In this document: one piece after another, positions 37,901-49,794 of the stretch | Layout: each line of letters starts with the position of its first letter | Numbering within the stretch: position 1 is the stretch's first letter | From: Microcebus murinus | Taxonomy: Eukaryota; Chordata; Mammalia; Primates; Cheirogaleidae | NCBI RefSeq assembly: GCF_040939455.1 | Contig: NC_134116.1 | Location: forward strand, 43,539,400-43,603,399 | DNA length: 64,000 nt | Reading direction: 5' to 3' | Made by a program: the position numbers and the translations under genes | Notes under the pieces: model-generated | Told to the model about the DNA's origin: nothing | The model's input: the letters and a program-made list of their open reading frames with translations, nothing else | Databases searched by the model: none

Positions 37901-38213
37901 AGACGTAAATGGAATCCTCATTGTAAAATAATTTTATCTTTAATATATACCAAAATTTCATTTTCAAAGGAGTGCTCAGAATACTAATTATGGCAAAACC
38001 ACACTAAGCATAAACATTTCAATGGCAAATCCATTCCAGATATAATATCAAGTCTAATTAAAGCCAAAACAAATCAACCTAGGATAGGAAAAAATAAATT
38101 AAATAAAAGGATCATTGGACCTTTTAAATGGAAATCTAATCCAAAGACGGCTTCTTAAAAGTGTGCTGTAAAAAGAAAAGAAAGAATTGTTTTACAGATT
38201 GGAGCAAACTGTT
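34980..38213. other. Mostly unassigned DNA, no gene confirmed
   Basis: 3.2 kb without a confident repeat. 35440-36560 is less AT-rich than its surroundings and reads like an old TE (for example CTTATTGCTAGAATGAGATAATG near 36510), but I cannot name it. Frames at 35584-35898 (-, 104 codons) and 37349-37660 (-, 103 codons) have no recognised domain. Confidence 0.35.
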
Positions 38214-38806
38214 CTGCAATAGGTAGAATTATGCCGTCTCCACCTCAAAACTGTTTGTGCCTTAATCACTCAACCTGTAAATATATTACATCTCAGGAAA
38301 AACTAAAGTTTTGCAAATGACAGGAACTTTATGGTAGAGAGATTATCCTGGATGCTCCAGGCAGGAAACCTTAAAACAGAGAACTTTCTCCAGCTTGTAG
38401 CAGAAGAGATGCAGCAGAGGGGAAAGTCAGAGAGAATCAAGTCATGATGACTCAATGCAATGTTGCTGATTTTAAGATGGAAGGGAGACCATAACATGAC
38501 AAAGAGGACAAGTGGACTTAAGGAGCTAAGGGAGACACCTTTGATAGTCAGAAAGAGCATAGGACCTCAACCTGACAACTGGAGGGATCTGAATTCTGCC
38601 AACAACCTGAATGACTTTGGAAACATTCTCCCCAAAAGCCTCAAGGGCACCAGAGCCTTGATTTTGGTCTTTAGAAACCAAGAGTAGATGAGCCAGTCCA
38701 GCCCGTATAAATTACTCACTTACAGAATCATGAGATAGTAAATTTGTGTTACTTTAAGCTGCCTAATTTGTGGTAATTTCTTATGAAAGTAATAGAAAGT
38801 TAATGC
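38214..38806 (+). mobile_element. MLT1-like MaLR LTR, diverged
   Basis: Follows the LTR layout: TAGAATTATGCCGTCTCCACC, ATTATCCTGGATGCTCCAGG, GAGCCTTGATTTTGGTC, then TCATGAGATAGTAAATTTGTGTTACTTTAAGCTGCCTAATTTGTGGTAATTTC. The 3' part is the most convincing. The antiparallel frames at 38303-38687 are shadows within it. Confidence 0.65.
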
Positions 38807-39294
38807 ATGTACTTTAATAATCCAAAATTATAGAGTAAAATAAAATTCAATGAAGAGACAGCAAAACCATTTTAACTCAAAAGCCCAATGATGTAATTTT
38901 AACATTTTATTTTCTAACTGTAAATATATATCTCCCCTCCTCTCTCTCTCTCTGCATATATATTTTTATATTTATATATATGTATTTATAAAATACATAT
39001 GATGCATATATCTGTTGGGCTATCCCTATCTTTATATCCTATCACTCTGCCTGTTTCAAACCACTTTGCACCTATGGGAAGCAGTGATTTCATGCTCTAT
39101 GAGTGATAGCATATATATACATGAGGATTTTATGTGTTTATGTGTTTATGCCAATTTAAATGTTTCAATTAAGGTAGAAAAAAAGCATAGGCTTCATATA
39201 CTCAGGAAAAGTGAGGCCAATCACATATTTCCTGTATATTTGAAAACATGAAAGTTTTTTTACATTAATATGGTTTATAATGATTTATTTTGCA

Positions 39295-39395
39295 GTGAAG
39301 ATGGTCATTCATACCTGTTAACCATCCCCACTCTATCCCCCAATCTCCATTTCCCTTCCCAGCCTTTGGTAACTATCATTCTACTCTCTATCTTC
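39295..39395 (-). mobile_element. L1 3' insertion, inverted 5' arm
   Basis: Minus-strand L1 3'UTR motif: CTGTTAACCATCCCCACTC..CCTTCCCAGCCTTTGGTAACTATCATTCTACTCTCTATC. It directly abuts the direct arm at 39396. Confidence 0.75.
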
Positions 39396-39655
39396 AGTTA
39401 GATAGAAGCAACAGTATTTAATAGTACAGCAAACTGACCATAGTCAACAATAAGTTATAGTATACTTTAAAATAACTAAAATAGTAGAAATGGAATGGAA
39501 ATGGAAATAAGTGCTTGAGATTATGGATATCCCAATTACTCTAATTTCATTATTACACATTGTATGCCTGTATCACAATATCACATGTACCTTGTAGATG
39601 TATGCAACTATTATGTACCCATAATAATTGAAAATTTTATAAAAGATGATCATTC
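39396..39655 (+). mobile_element. L1 3' insertion, direct arm
   Basis: TTAGATAGAAGCAACAG, CATAGTCAACAATAAGTTATAGTATACTTTAAAATAACTAAAATAG, ATTACACATTGTATGCCTGTATCA, ACTATTATGTACCCATAATAATTGAAAATT: the older primate/mammalian L1 3' end. With 39295-39395 it forms a short 5'-inverted insertion. Confidence 0.85.
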
Positions 39656-41667
39656 AGATAAATACTTGTTAGTTTTTTTTACATCTAACATGTTAAGAAA
39701 CTTTTAAATTCAAACATACTGCACACATATCTTAGAAAAAAAATATTTTTTGGTTGTCTTCTTAAAGTAGAAAGTTGAGAAATGCAGAAGAAATTTCCTT
39801 TCTTCAGAGGTGTTTTTGACTGAATTAATCAAATGAACCTTGTTACTTTAGCTCCTCTGTGTTTTGCCTCCATTTCAAACTTGTAAGGTTGAGGTAAAGT
39901 AACAAATTTAAAACTACTTTTTGCTCTCTTTATTTATTTATTTTTAAGTGTTCTATTGTCTATTTGGATACTTCAAGCTGTTTTACTTAATTAGGCAAGG
40001 GATATTGGATGCGTTACTAAATGTGTGAAAATGAATGAATTTATGAGATTATATTTTTAATTTGTAAAACCAATTTCTATGTAAATAAGGACATGTGATG
40101 TTAGGGAATAAGAAATGTGAGAAATTTAAGGAACATAACAGGGTGAATTTGAGACTGATTTTGAGTTTAGATAGAATTTCTATAACTCTAATATCATGGT
40201 AGATATAGGAAGAACAAACTAAAACTCTTTTCCAGCTAAGTAATGCCTTAGAGAGATCTAAAAGTAAAACTTGCCAAAAAATTCTAAGAGGCATATGACC
40301 TAAAGAGAGAGAGAGAGAGAAAATGAAGATCAAAATATTATTAAAAAATACTTTATGCATATTTATATACATACAAATACAAACAATATGCACAATAATA
40401 ATAATATTATTATAGCAACATTAGTTGTAACACCATGAAGGCATAAGTGAACAAGGAAGAATTTTTTTTAATAATCCATGTAAATGTACTGATAAAATTA
40501 TACTCCTTTTCTGCTGTGACATAAAATTGAAGAGAACACTCAGCAATGTAGAAGATTTGGGGAAAAAGAGAAACTAATACATTTAGCTTATTTTGCCTGA
40601 ACTTTTTTATCTTGAAAATCCTTAGATTCTTCCCCTGATAAATATGATTATTCTGTAACTTTACTTGTTATCCTTCTACAAGTTCACTGACTTCCATGTC
40701 TATTGTTAGGGAGTTTGCTTCTTTTCAATAATTCCACCAATAAGTTATTGAATTTCTCTTGCATACTGATTTGATTCAATGAAATTATGTAACTAGAGGG
40801 CTATATTCGTAGATATTGGTGGCATTCACTATCAAAAATATGATGTGGAACATGTTGATATTCTGCTACACAACCGCAATAATAGATTATATGAAAGTAA
40901 GTCCAATGACAAATTCTGCATCTCATAGGGATATTTATTAAATGTAATTTGGCAACTAATCACAAAACATTTCATAAGATATGTTCTGTAAACTTAGTGA
41001 AGCCCCACTTGCTGTCCTTTAGATGGTCTCAGCGCAATCTTTATAAATGGAACTCTAACTGCAGACCAAGCAGCACTCCCCAAGCAAGAATTTGTGTAGG
41101 AATGCCTGAAAATACCATGGTGAATGGGATCTTGATTAGAAGAAGGATGACTCAGAAGACCAGAAGGTGTGTCTTTGTTTTACACTTGTACCCAGAATAG
41201 AAATCATGTCCTTAAATATTCTCCATAAATGTCTGATGCTGATGTCAGCATCATACTCAAATAACTTAACATGCATCAACAATTTGCCAGGGGTTTGGGT
41301 CAAGAAGCTACCATAAATATACAAAATAACCTCCATCTGCTTCCCAATAATATACACCAGAAACACACTCTTTCTAAACACACAGCAGTTGACAAGATTA
41401 AGGGGGAAAAAAGACTTTGTATAGTGGACAGCCGCAATCAGCAATTTCCTTGATTAATGGAAGAAAAGAAGACCAATCCAGAAAGACTTCTAGAATAGCA
41501 TCCTAAAAAAAATTAGTTACAAGACTTTGTGGATTCTTATATACTATTCACAGGGAGGGAGGATTTATGAGGTACTTTAAGTTGATAACCTTTAGTTTCA
41601 CATTGTAGTTTACCTTTAGTTTCATAAAAAGAACACATTTCTATCATTGATCATATTTATTAACAAG

Positions 41668-41725
<58 letters not shown>

Positions 41726-42184
41726 TGTTGGCTTTGATAGACGTTATTAGGAACATTCTATGCCGTAGGTCTTTTTCTGAAATAATGCAAATTCACTACT
41801 TCTGTACTGTGGATTATCTAACATGTTAGCTAACTACACATAGAATTAAAATTTAAAGAGCCTAACACTTGCAAAATATAATATGAATTTTACTGAAATA
41901 ATACTGAAGTATTAATTTATGAGAAGTTCTAAAATATGGTTATTGCAATTAGTTTTATTTTCTCTTCCTTTTCTCCTTTGTTCATTTTCTGTATCTCTTG
42001 ATTTTAGTTTGCCAGAAATTTAAAGATTTTTAAAGATACCATTTGGAATCATCAAAAACAGCCCTAATAAAAAACTACAAAAGGATATAAATTTACTTTT
42101 AAATACTTTGTTTTCATTAAATTGATTTTTTAAAGTTTCCCATATTTTATTTTATATATTTATATGTACTTTGTGATTTATTTC
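39656..42184. other. Mostly unassigned DNA, no gene seen
   Basis: Holds a short (GA)n at 40302-40321 and a long (TG)n at 41672-41723. The opposed frames at 40949-41453 have no recognisable domain. Confidence 0.4.
41672..41723 (+). repeat. (TG)n microsatellite
   Basis: About 26 uninterrupted TG units. Confidence 0.97.
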
Positions 42185-42204
42185 AAAAATTTCAATTATC
42201 TTTC

Positions 42205-43121
42205 TTTCTTTTATTTCAAACTATTAAGGGGGTACAAATGTTTTGGTTACATGGATACATTACATAATGCAGAAATCAGAGCTTTCAATGTGCCTGTCAC
42301 CAGAATAGTGTTCCTTGTACCCAATAAGTAAAGTTTTTATACCTCACTCTCTTCCCACCCTCCCTATTTCTTGGTATCCAATGTCCTTTATATCTCCTTG
42401 TGCCCAAGTGTACACATCATTTAGCTCCCACTTATTAGTGAGAACATATGGTGTTTGTTTTTTCATTCCTGAGATACTTCACCTAGGATAATGGTCTCCA
42501 GTTCCATCCAACTTGCTGCAAAAGACATTATTTCATTCCTTTTTATGGCTGAGTAGTACTTCATGGTGTGTGTGTGTGTGTGTGTGTGTGTGGTGTCCAG
42601 AAAGTATCAAAATAGTATTAATAATGGTGCTGGATACTTCCAGACAGCCCTTTTATATATACATATCTCGCACAAACACACAGACATATATACACCACGT
42701 TTTCCTTAAATATTGATATGCATTTCATTCTGTGCCTTTGCAACTGTGAATTGTGCTGTGATAAACATTCAAGGTCAGGTGTGTTTTTCATAAAATGACT
42801 TCTTTTTCTTTGGGCAGATACTGAGTAGTGGAATTGCTAGATCAAATTGTAGGTCTACTTTTATTTATTTGCGGACTCTCCATACCATATTCTATAGAGG
42901 TTGTACTAATTTGCAGTCCCACTGAAAGTGTATAAACATTACTTTTTCTCTGCATCCACACAAGCATCTATTATTTTTGACTTTTTAATAATCAGCATTC
43001 TGACAGGTGTAAGATGGAATCTCACTGCGGTCTTAATGTGTATTTCCCTGATGATTAGCGGTGTTGAACTTCTTTTTATATGTTTGTTGGCGATTTGTCT
43101 GTTTTCTTTTGAAAGTTGACT
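42205..43121 (-). mobile_element. L1 insertion, direct arm (3'UTR and ORF2 end)
   Basis: Minus-strand L1 beginning TTTCAAACTATTAAGGGGGTACAAATG, then AGCTCCCACTTATTAGTGAGAACATATGG, GGATAATGGTCTCCAGTTCCATCC, GGCTGAGTAGTACTTCATGG, GCAGTCCCACTGAAAGTG, TGATGATTAGCGGTGTTGA. A (TG)n of about 27 bp (42566-42592) sits at the TATTCCATGGTGTAT position. The element inverts at about 43121. Confidence 0.9.
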
Positions 43122-43629
43122 CTTTGGCAAAATAACAAAATCAATAGACCACTAGCCAGATTAACCAGAAATACAAGAGAAAGGACTCTAATAAGCTCAA
43201 ACAGAAATAAAAAAGTTTCTCTTTTCCCCCAAATACCACAGAAATACAAAATATCACCAATGAATACTACAAAAACCTCTATACACACAAACTAGAAAAT
43301 CTAGAGAAATGGATAAATTCCTGAAAAAACACAAACTCCCAGGCCTGAATCAGGAAGAAATAGAAATCCTGGAAAGACTAGTAACAAGCAGTGAAATTGA
43401 AGCAAATAATAAAAGTAATAAAAAATCTGCCAACAACAACAAAAAAAGACCAGAACCAGACCATTCACAGCTGAATTCTGCCACACCTACAAAGAAGAAC
43501 TGGTACCTATTCTACAGAAATTATTCCATAATATTGAGAAGGAGGGAACCATCCCTAACTGATTCCATGAAGCCAGTATCACCTTGATACCAAAGTCAGG
43601 AAAGAATATAACAATAAAAAGAAAACTAC
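43122..43629 (+). mobile_element. L1 insertion, inverted 5' arm (ORF2, before RT core)
   Basis: Plus-strand ORF2 DNA. The 92-codon frame at 43309-43587 has the L1 ORF2 signature DKFLKKHKLPGLNQEEIEIL and TSSEIEA, the linker between endonuclease and reverse transcriptase. It has an A-rich insertion and no continuation, so it is a pseudogene fragment. Decayed 20-bp repeats at 42185-42204 and 43630-43649 (17 of 20 matching) bracket both arms as one event. Confidence 0.9.
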
Positions 43630-44454
43630 AAAAATTATAATTGTCTTTCCACAATATTATTTATACAATAAGAAACAACTGTAAACGTAGCTATTTCATC
43701 CATCCATTATAGTCAGATATATAAGAAAAATAAAGTAAGATTTTTAGATAATGTTAGTGCTGAAATATATTAAGGCTATACAACAGATCTTAGAGGAAAT
43801 AATATCTTTCAATCAAGCAGATAACACTAAACAACCCAGCCAAATAATTATGTTAAGTGAATATTTAGACAGTATCTATTTAAGAGACACATTTACATAT
43901 TATAGGCACAGAGGTACAATTTTATTTCAGGGAAAGACTATCATTTCTATTTATTTTTCAATTTTAATAAGACAGAAAAGAAATGAGGGACATAACATAA
44001 TTAAGGGCACAGAATAACATAATTTTTAATTGATTTGTAAATCAGTAGGATTAAGAGAATAGATATATTTTTCTATAAAGTAATATAAATTACAAAATAA
44101 CAATATAAGTATAGTTTCTAGTAATATACATGGATACTTTGCATGTTTATTTTCATTTTTTAAAAGTGTGTTTCTATCTCAGGAATTGCCTTCATTTCTA
44201 AATTAAAACTTCATTAAATACTTAGTAAATTAATTTAAATCTTCAGGTTTCTATGAATTTTATCAACTTATGTATGTGCTGCTAGATAGAAAATAATCCT
44301 TCTAAAAGGAGGCCCTTTTTACAATGAGATATATGTCCTGTTGATTTAAATGTTCTGATTACATAGTTATAGTGTGCTATATATTATTCAAAATGATTAA
44401 ATGGCTGCAAAGGATTGTAAGCCTAAGAATAAAAGTGAATTATCTCTCTATGGT

Positions 44455-44640
44455 ATTTCCAAGAGAGATCATCTATAGTAATTAGACTAGAAACCTTATT
44501 TTGTGCCTTTTCATATTCTGACTCTTAAAGTAGTCAATGTTATTATAATATACTATTTATATAGTTGATACATTACACAAACTACCTATACTATTAAAAT
44601 ATACCAATTAATTATACTTGGAAATGTGAAGGCAACAATC
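44455..44640 (+). repeat. Diverged direct duplication, copy 1
   Basis: Aligns with 46290-46475. Shared blocks include TGACTCTTAAAGTAGTCAA, GTTATTATAATATA, TACACAAACTACCTA and AATTAATTATACTTG. Flanks do not align. Confidence 0.85.
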
Positions 44641-45069
44641 TATATCCTATCTATATACAGCAATTTATAAAGTAATACTTTTAATTGATCAAATTTTAAA
44701 CTCAAATATTGTCATTTTGAAAGATGTCAACTTATTTTTGTAACTTTTCATCCTGGTCTCAAAGCTAAAAACACCACCTCCACAGCTTATATTTCTTACA
44801 TTTTATTGATTTACCCTTACCACCCAGGTTATCCTGCTCTGGAAGGAAGGCTGGCTGTTAAACTCACAGTATTATACCAACAAATAGGTAATAGATCCAA
44901 ACACTATACTGAGCTTTCCAGAATGCAGAATAATAGCTTCCTAAAATAAAAACACTTTAAAAAGTAAAATCAATTTTGCAAGTATATTTTGGTAGCCACC
45001 ACATGTTTTCTTTCATCTACATTCGACTAAAATATGCAAGCTACATAGGTCTCTCTTGTTTTGAGATTA

Positions 45070-45070
<1 letters not shown>

Positions 45071-45113
<43 letters not shown>
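45071..45113 (+). repeat. (TG)n microsatellite
   Basis: TG units interrupted once by TATA. Confidence 0.95.
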
Positions 45114-45367
45114 ACTTTGGGTATATGTGGTATGTGTAAGTTAAATAAACTATATATACAGTTAAAAGATAAAATATTATTGTTAAATTTTAGTTTCACT
45201 AACTTCACAATTGCCTGTAATTGTAGTCCGAATCACAGTTTAGTCAGGTGGAAATACTTTTAAAAGTCCATAAAATGAATCTTAATGTAAAAGTTGATTT
45301 TACTTCCACATTTCAAAGTTTATTCATGTTGGAAATGGTAAAAAAAAATAAAAAAAAATAAAAAAGG

Positions 45368-45748
45368 TACCTGTGGTAGGCAGATAATGAGATAATGCTG
45401 CCTTAAAGATATGTACATTCCAATCCCCAGAACCTGAAAATATGTTAGGTTACATAAAAATTTAGATTGCATATGTAATAAAAGTTCTTAACTCACTTCA
45501 AGTTAGGGAGAGTGTTCTGGATTATTCAGATGTGTCCAATGTAATCACAAGATTTCTAAAATGAAAGAGGAGAGATATAAAAGGAGGTTGAAGTGATGTA
45601 ATATGAAAAGAACTCATCTGATCATTGCTTGCTTTGAAGATAGAAGAAGAGAATGAGAGCCAAGGGATACAGGTAGCTTGTAGAAGCTGGAAAAGACAAG
45701 GAATTGGATTCACCTCTAGAGGACTCAGGAAGAATAGCCCTGCATGTC
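45368..45748 (+). mobile_element. MLT1-type MaLR LTR, 3'-truncated
   Basis: GATAATGCTGCCTTAAAGATATGTACATTCCAATCCCCAGAACCTG, GTCCAATGTAATCACAAGATTTC, GCTTTGAAGATAGAAGAAGAGAATGAGAGCC, TAGAAGCTGGAAAAGACAAGG: same family pattern as 5391-5897. The terminal part is missing or unrecognisable. Confidence 0.75.
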
Positions 45749-46289
45749 CCAGGTAGCTCGTTTATTCAACTGAGTAACTCAGCCCATTCAATCAAGGCAG
45801 GGATCATCTTGACAAGATATCTGGGCTGAGAATCATATTTTATCATAACATATATTATCATTTATTATTTTTTTTCTTTTTAACAATGGCAAAATGGTTT
45901 TATTTAGAGGAATTAATATTGTACTTGTACATATTACATAACTGGCATACTATGTCTGCTATTTTTTATTCTGTGCCCCACCATTGAAAATTGAAAATAA
46001 TATATTTATTTTTGTAATAAAATGGCACACACTTTCATATTTTGATCAATTTTCTCTGTGGATCCCAATTTCCAAAATGATTATAATTGGTGATATGATC
46101 TATTGATTAAAAAACCCATCATGCTATATCCTTTTCTTAAACCTACCAAAAGATTCAGAGTCAACTAGTCATAATCATATGTCAGTGTTATCTTAACTAT
46201 ACAAAATATTCATCTGTGAATGATTCTAACTTATAAATGTTGGGGCAAAAATTCTTATATAACTGGTTAGTAAAACTTTCATGTTTATG

Positions 46290-46475
46290 GTATTGCCATG
46301 GGAGATCACCTATGGCAATTGAACTTGAAATCTTATGTTGTGCCTTATCATATTTTGACTCTTAAAGTAGTCAAGGTTATTATAATATATGATTTATATA
46401 GTCAATGTAGTACACAAACTACCTACTATTAAAGTATTTATTATGCTAATTAATTATACTTGAAAATGTAAAGGA
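46290..46475 (+). repeat. Diverged direct duplication, copy 2
   Basis: Partner of 44455-44640, about 1.8 kb downstream and in the same orientation, with roughly four of five bases matching. Confidence 0.85.
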
Positions 46476-46479
46476 AACA

Positions 46480-48856
46480 AAAATCCCTGCTCCTGAGAAC
46501 TATTGTAGATTCCTAATAATGAATGTTATATTAGCTGATACATAAGATGATATGAAAATATAGTGGTGCCATTATAAACAGAAATTTGTAGTATTATAAT
46601 AACATGACAATCTTTAGATAGATAACCAGAAAATAACTATAGTTAATTTTAGTCAGGTGCTTATTAGATACAGTATAGTGTTTCCATGTTGAGTGATGGC
46701 ATAAGCTTAAGACAGTAGAGCAGAACTATTCCAGATATATCTGGTTACTTGAACTTGGTTTACCCCTTTTTTGGAAATACAGGAAATACATTATAATTCA
46801 ACTAATTTATTTGTAAGATTGGAGTGGAGGATTTGTTTATGCACACCCAGTCATACCCACCATTATTCTGGAGATTAAAGGTGGGCACTTTGATGGATAC
46901 AAAATATTTCTACATGTACTCTGGATCATGATGAAGTCAATGAACTATTCATAGATAAGTTGTTAATAGTGTGGAGTTTACCTGGATAGAAAGTTTACTC
47001 AGGTAATAAGGAAGTTGAACTGATCAATATATTAGTATAGTTTGTATCACAGAGTCATACTCTTATTAGAGTGCAAATCTATTCATCTGATCAGCTAGGA
47101 GAATTCTATATATATTTTATTTCAAAAGTGACATATAAAGAATGCTATATATCTGTTCATAGTTTACACATCACCTCTTCATAGAGCTGGAGAAGGATAG
47201 ACAATTTGGGCAATCAATTATGACCAACTTTTTCTCACTGAGTTGTATTTTGTCTAACATCTCCTTTTGGAACTTATTAGCCCTTGTGGCCACAAAACAA
47301 TGTCTCACTCTGGCCTAAGTGTAAGCACATCACATATAAGATGGAAAGTAAATTTACAAGAAATTACAGAATAACTCATTATCAAGCAGCTCTAAGAGTA
47401 AGAATCTGTAATGATATCATACTAGAGGGAATAAGCCTGTAGGAAAACCTTACCAGTCATTTTTGAGGTTGATTAGTGACCTATAAAGCTGTCTCCTCAG
47501 AAGTATACTTTGAAGGACCCAAGCACCCCTATGAGACCACCTGTTTCATGGTTGCCATAAGAGTCACAGCTTGCAGTTGTAGGAAGCAGTTGACTTAATT
47601 ACTGCACACAGATCTCACTGCCTTAAAAGCCGAATTAATGATTCAAAGCCCCTTCTAAACTTGCTTTTGGAATTAATTATCTTCAAGGAAAATATTATTA
47701 GCAGAGAGTCTAACATAAAAATTAACATACTATAATAACATTCATGTTATATGCTTCTCCTTTTATTAAGACCCATATGGTCATCGAACAATTTATTTCA
47801 TATCCTGTGTTGGACATTATCATGTGCTTACTAAAACTTATTTATTTTCACACTGTGCATTTTATTTGAATCTATTTCTCAGGTTCTCTTGTAGTTTAGT
47901 GTAACCATGTGGCAGAGTTTGGATCAATTGAATTTGGACAATTCACTACTCCAAACCTGGCCTATAAAATTTCTAGGTTGTATCTTCCAGTTACTTTACT
48001 TATATCTACCAGTCATATGGAAAGGATCTATTAGAAGACTATAGGTAGAAAATAGCAGAACAACACAAATAATCATGCCCTGAATATTGCATTGAGCAGA
48101 TGCCCTAGCCATAGGAACTTCTGATATATCTTTCCCAATTGCTTTTGAGTAGAAAGGCTCTCTTAGTCCCACATATTGAAGATGGTGGGTCAGCAAGTTT
48201 AAAGAAGCTTTGACCACTCAATCACTGTTTAGAGAAAAACATCCCACCAATAATTTTTCTACTGATTGTGATGTTGCCCAAATATGACTTTGGAGGGGTT
48301 AAATGACTAAGATTTTAAAGTGTATATGTGAAACATAGTGTAACTCCAATTAATAAAGAAATTGGCACTTACATTGAGGAACTTCCTTGGAAGATTAGTA
48401 CCATTGGTTTAGTATTCCAGTTGGAGAGGGCAATGAAACAGATATTTCTGGATGGAAAAAATACCAATGTATGCCTTAGCAAACATTGGTAAAACTATCT
48501 CCTATACTAATTTTCAAGACAAATCATATATTTACTGAGGTTGTATCACTAGTAAAAACTGTTAGAAGGAATTAGTCTGAAATATTTTTAACTATTATTG
48601 AATACTTTAGGGAAAGTATTATAATAATTAAACAAGTCAACAAATACTATTCTATTTTTCATGTAGAAAGCAAGAAATACAGATGTTTTAAGGTCAAAGG
48701 CATTGCAGCTTGAAAAATGTGATTGGTTCTAAAATCCAAAAATGAAATCATCATAATAACCACAACAACCAACATTAAAAACAGGCTTTGGAAAACAAAA
48801 AGTTTGCAAAACCTTTTAATGGGATAAAGTAGCAGCCTTGTGCTAGATTTCTCATT
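46480..48856. other. Unassigned DNA, no gene seen
   Basis: No confident repeat or exon in 2.4 kb. The 73-codon minus frame at 47996-48217 has no recognisable domain. Confidence 0.4.
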
Positions 48857-49040
48857 ATCGGGTGTCCAGGAGGTGGGAGGGGAGGGGGAGGATGGGTATA
48901 TACTTACATAATGAGTGTGATGTGAATCACCTGGGGAATAGACACGCTTGAAGCTTTGACTCAAGGGGTCAGGGGAGGCAAGGGCAATATATGCAACCTT
49001 AAGAACATTTGTACTCCCATAATAGGATGAAATAAAAAAA
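48857..49040 (+). mobile_element. 175-bp L1 3' end with G-quadruplex-like block
   Basis: Starts GGGTGTCCAGGAGG and ends ATATATGCAACCTTAAGAACATTTGTACTCCCATAATAGGATGAAATAAA, followed by an A/T-rich tail to about 49085. G runs at 48875-48896 (G3, G4, G5, G3 with short loops) fit an intramolecular quadruplex. The 101-codon minus frame at 48659-48964 overlaps it and is a shadow. Confidence 0.9.
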
Positions 49041-49085
49041 TAAATAATTAATTAAAAATTTTAATAAAAATATATATATATATAA

Positions 49086-49794
49086 AGAAGGTTTCCTTTC
49101 AGATGATTTCTCAAAATGTCATTAAATTGATGAAAAAGACACAAAGGAGAAGAAGCAGAGATGTATAGGAGGCCTGGCACTTATGCTCAGCTAAAACCTT
49201 TGTGTTTGGTTATTTGGTGCACAGAGTTGACTATAAACAAGCATGTTAGAAGCCTATGTTTCTCAAGGAATTATATAGATAAACAATCCAAAATCCCAGC
49301 TCTCTGAATAGAAATTTGAGAATAAAACCTTAATAATCATGATTCTCTGACAGAAAATAGGGTATCAAATCTGAACAGTCTTTACAGAAAAGCATACTCC
49401 CCAACATCTGTGAACCAAATGGAGAATTATTCATGGAGAATAACGTATGGTGAAGACCAGACTTGAGTATGAATCTAAAGGACATAAAGGAAACTGTTCA
49501 AGATTTCTCTCACAGAGAAGATTCAAGAAACTTTCACTAACTCCTTCACCAACTATGTTTTCCTAATTTAAATTTGCTTCAGTCTAGAGACTGTGGCATA
49601 AAGGCTCTTCTCCTGATACAAATAAATGTGTTTATTGTGTGTTTATCATTGGTTGGTCACTTTTACAATTGTCTTCTTGGTAAAGGAGCACGTTGTGAGT
49701 AAATAACATGGTTTTGGGTATAGGTCTCTGGAACAAGAAACTAGATTAAGAAGACTATGTACCAACTGGAGAGTTTGAGTTGAATGCAAAACTT
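49086..49794. other. Unassigned DNA, no gene seen
   Basis: No repeat family recognised. CTCCTGATACAAATAAATGTG near 49611 resembles an LTR poly(A) region, but no LTR ends are visible. Confidence 0.35.

Larger units (their letters stand above)
43650..45367. other. Mostly unassigned AT-rich DNA, no gene seen
   Basis: Contains the first copy of a diverged duplication (44455-44640) and a (TG)n at 45071-45113. The 88-codon frame at 43751-44017 and the 95-codon frame at 44976-45263 have no domain. Confidence 0.4.

Noticed and set aside
43309..43587. 92-codon frame resembling L1 ORF2 as a possible domesticated gene
   Set aside because: It lies wholly within a 5'-inverted L1 copy with an A-rich insertion and decayed target duplications, so it is a pseudogene fragment.
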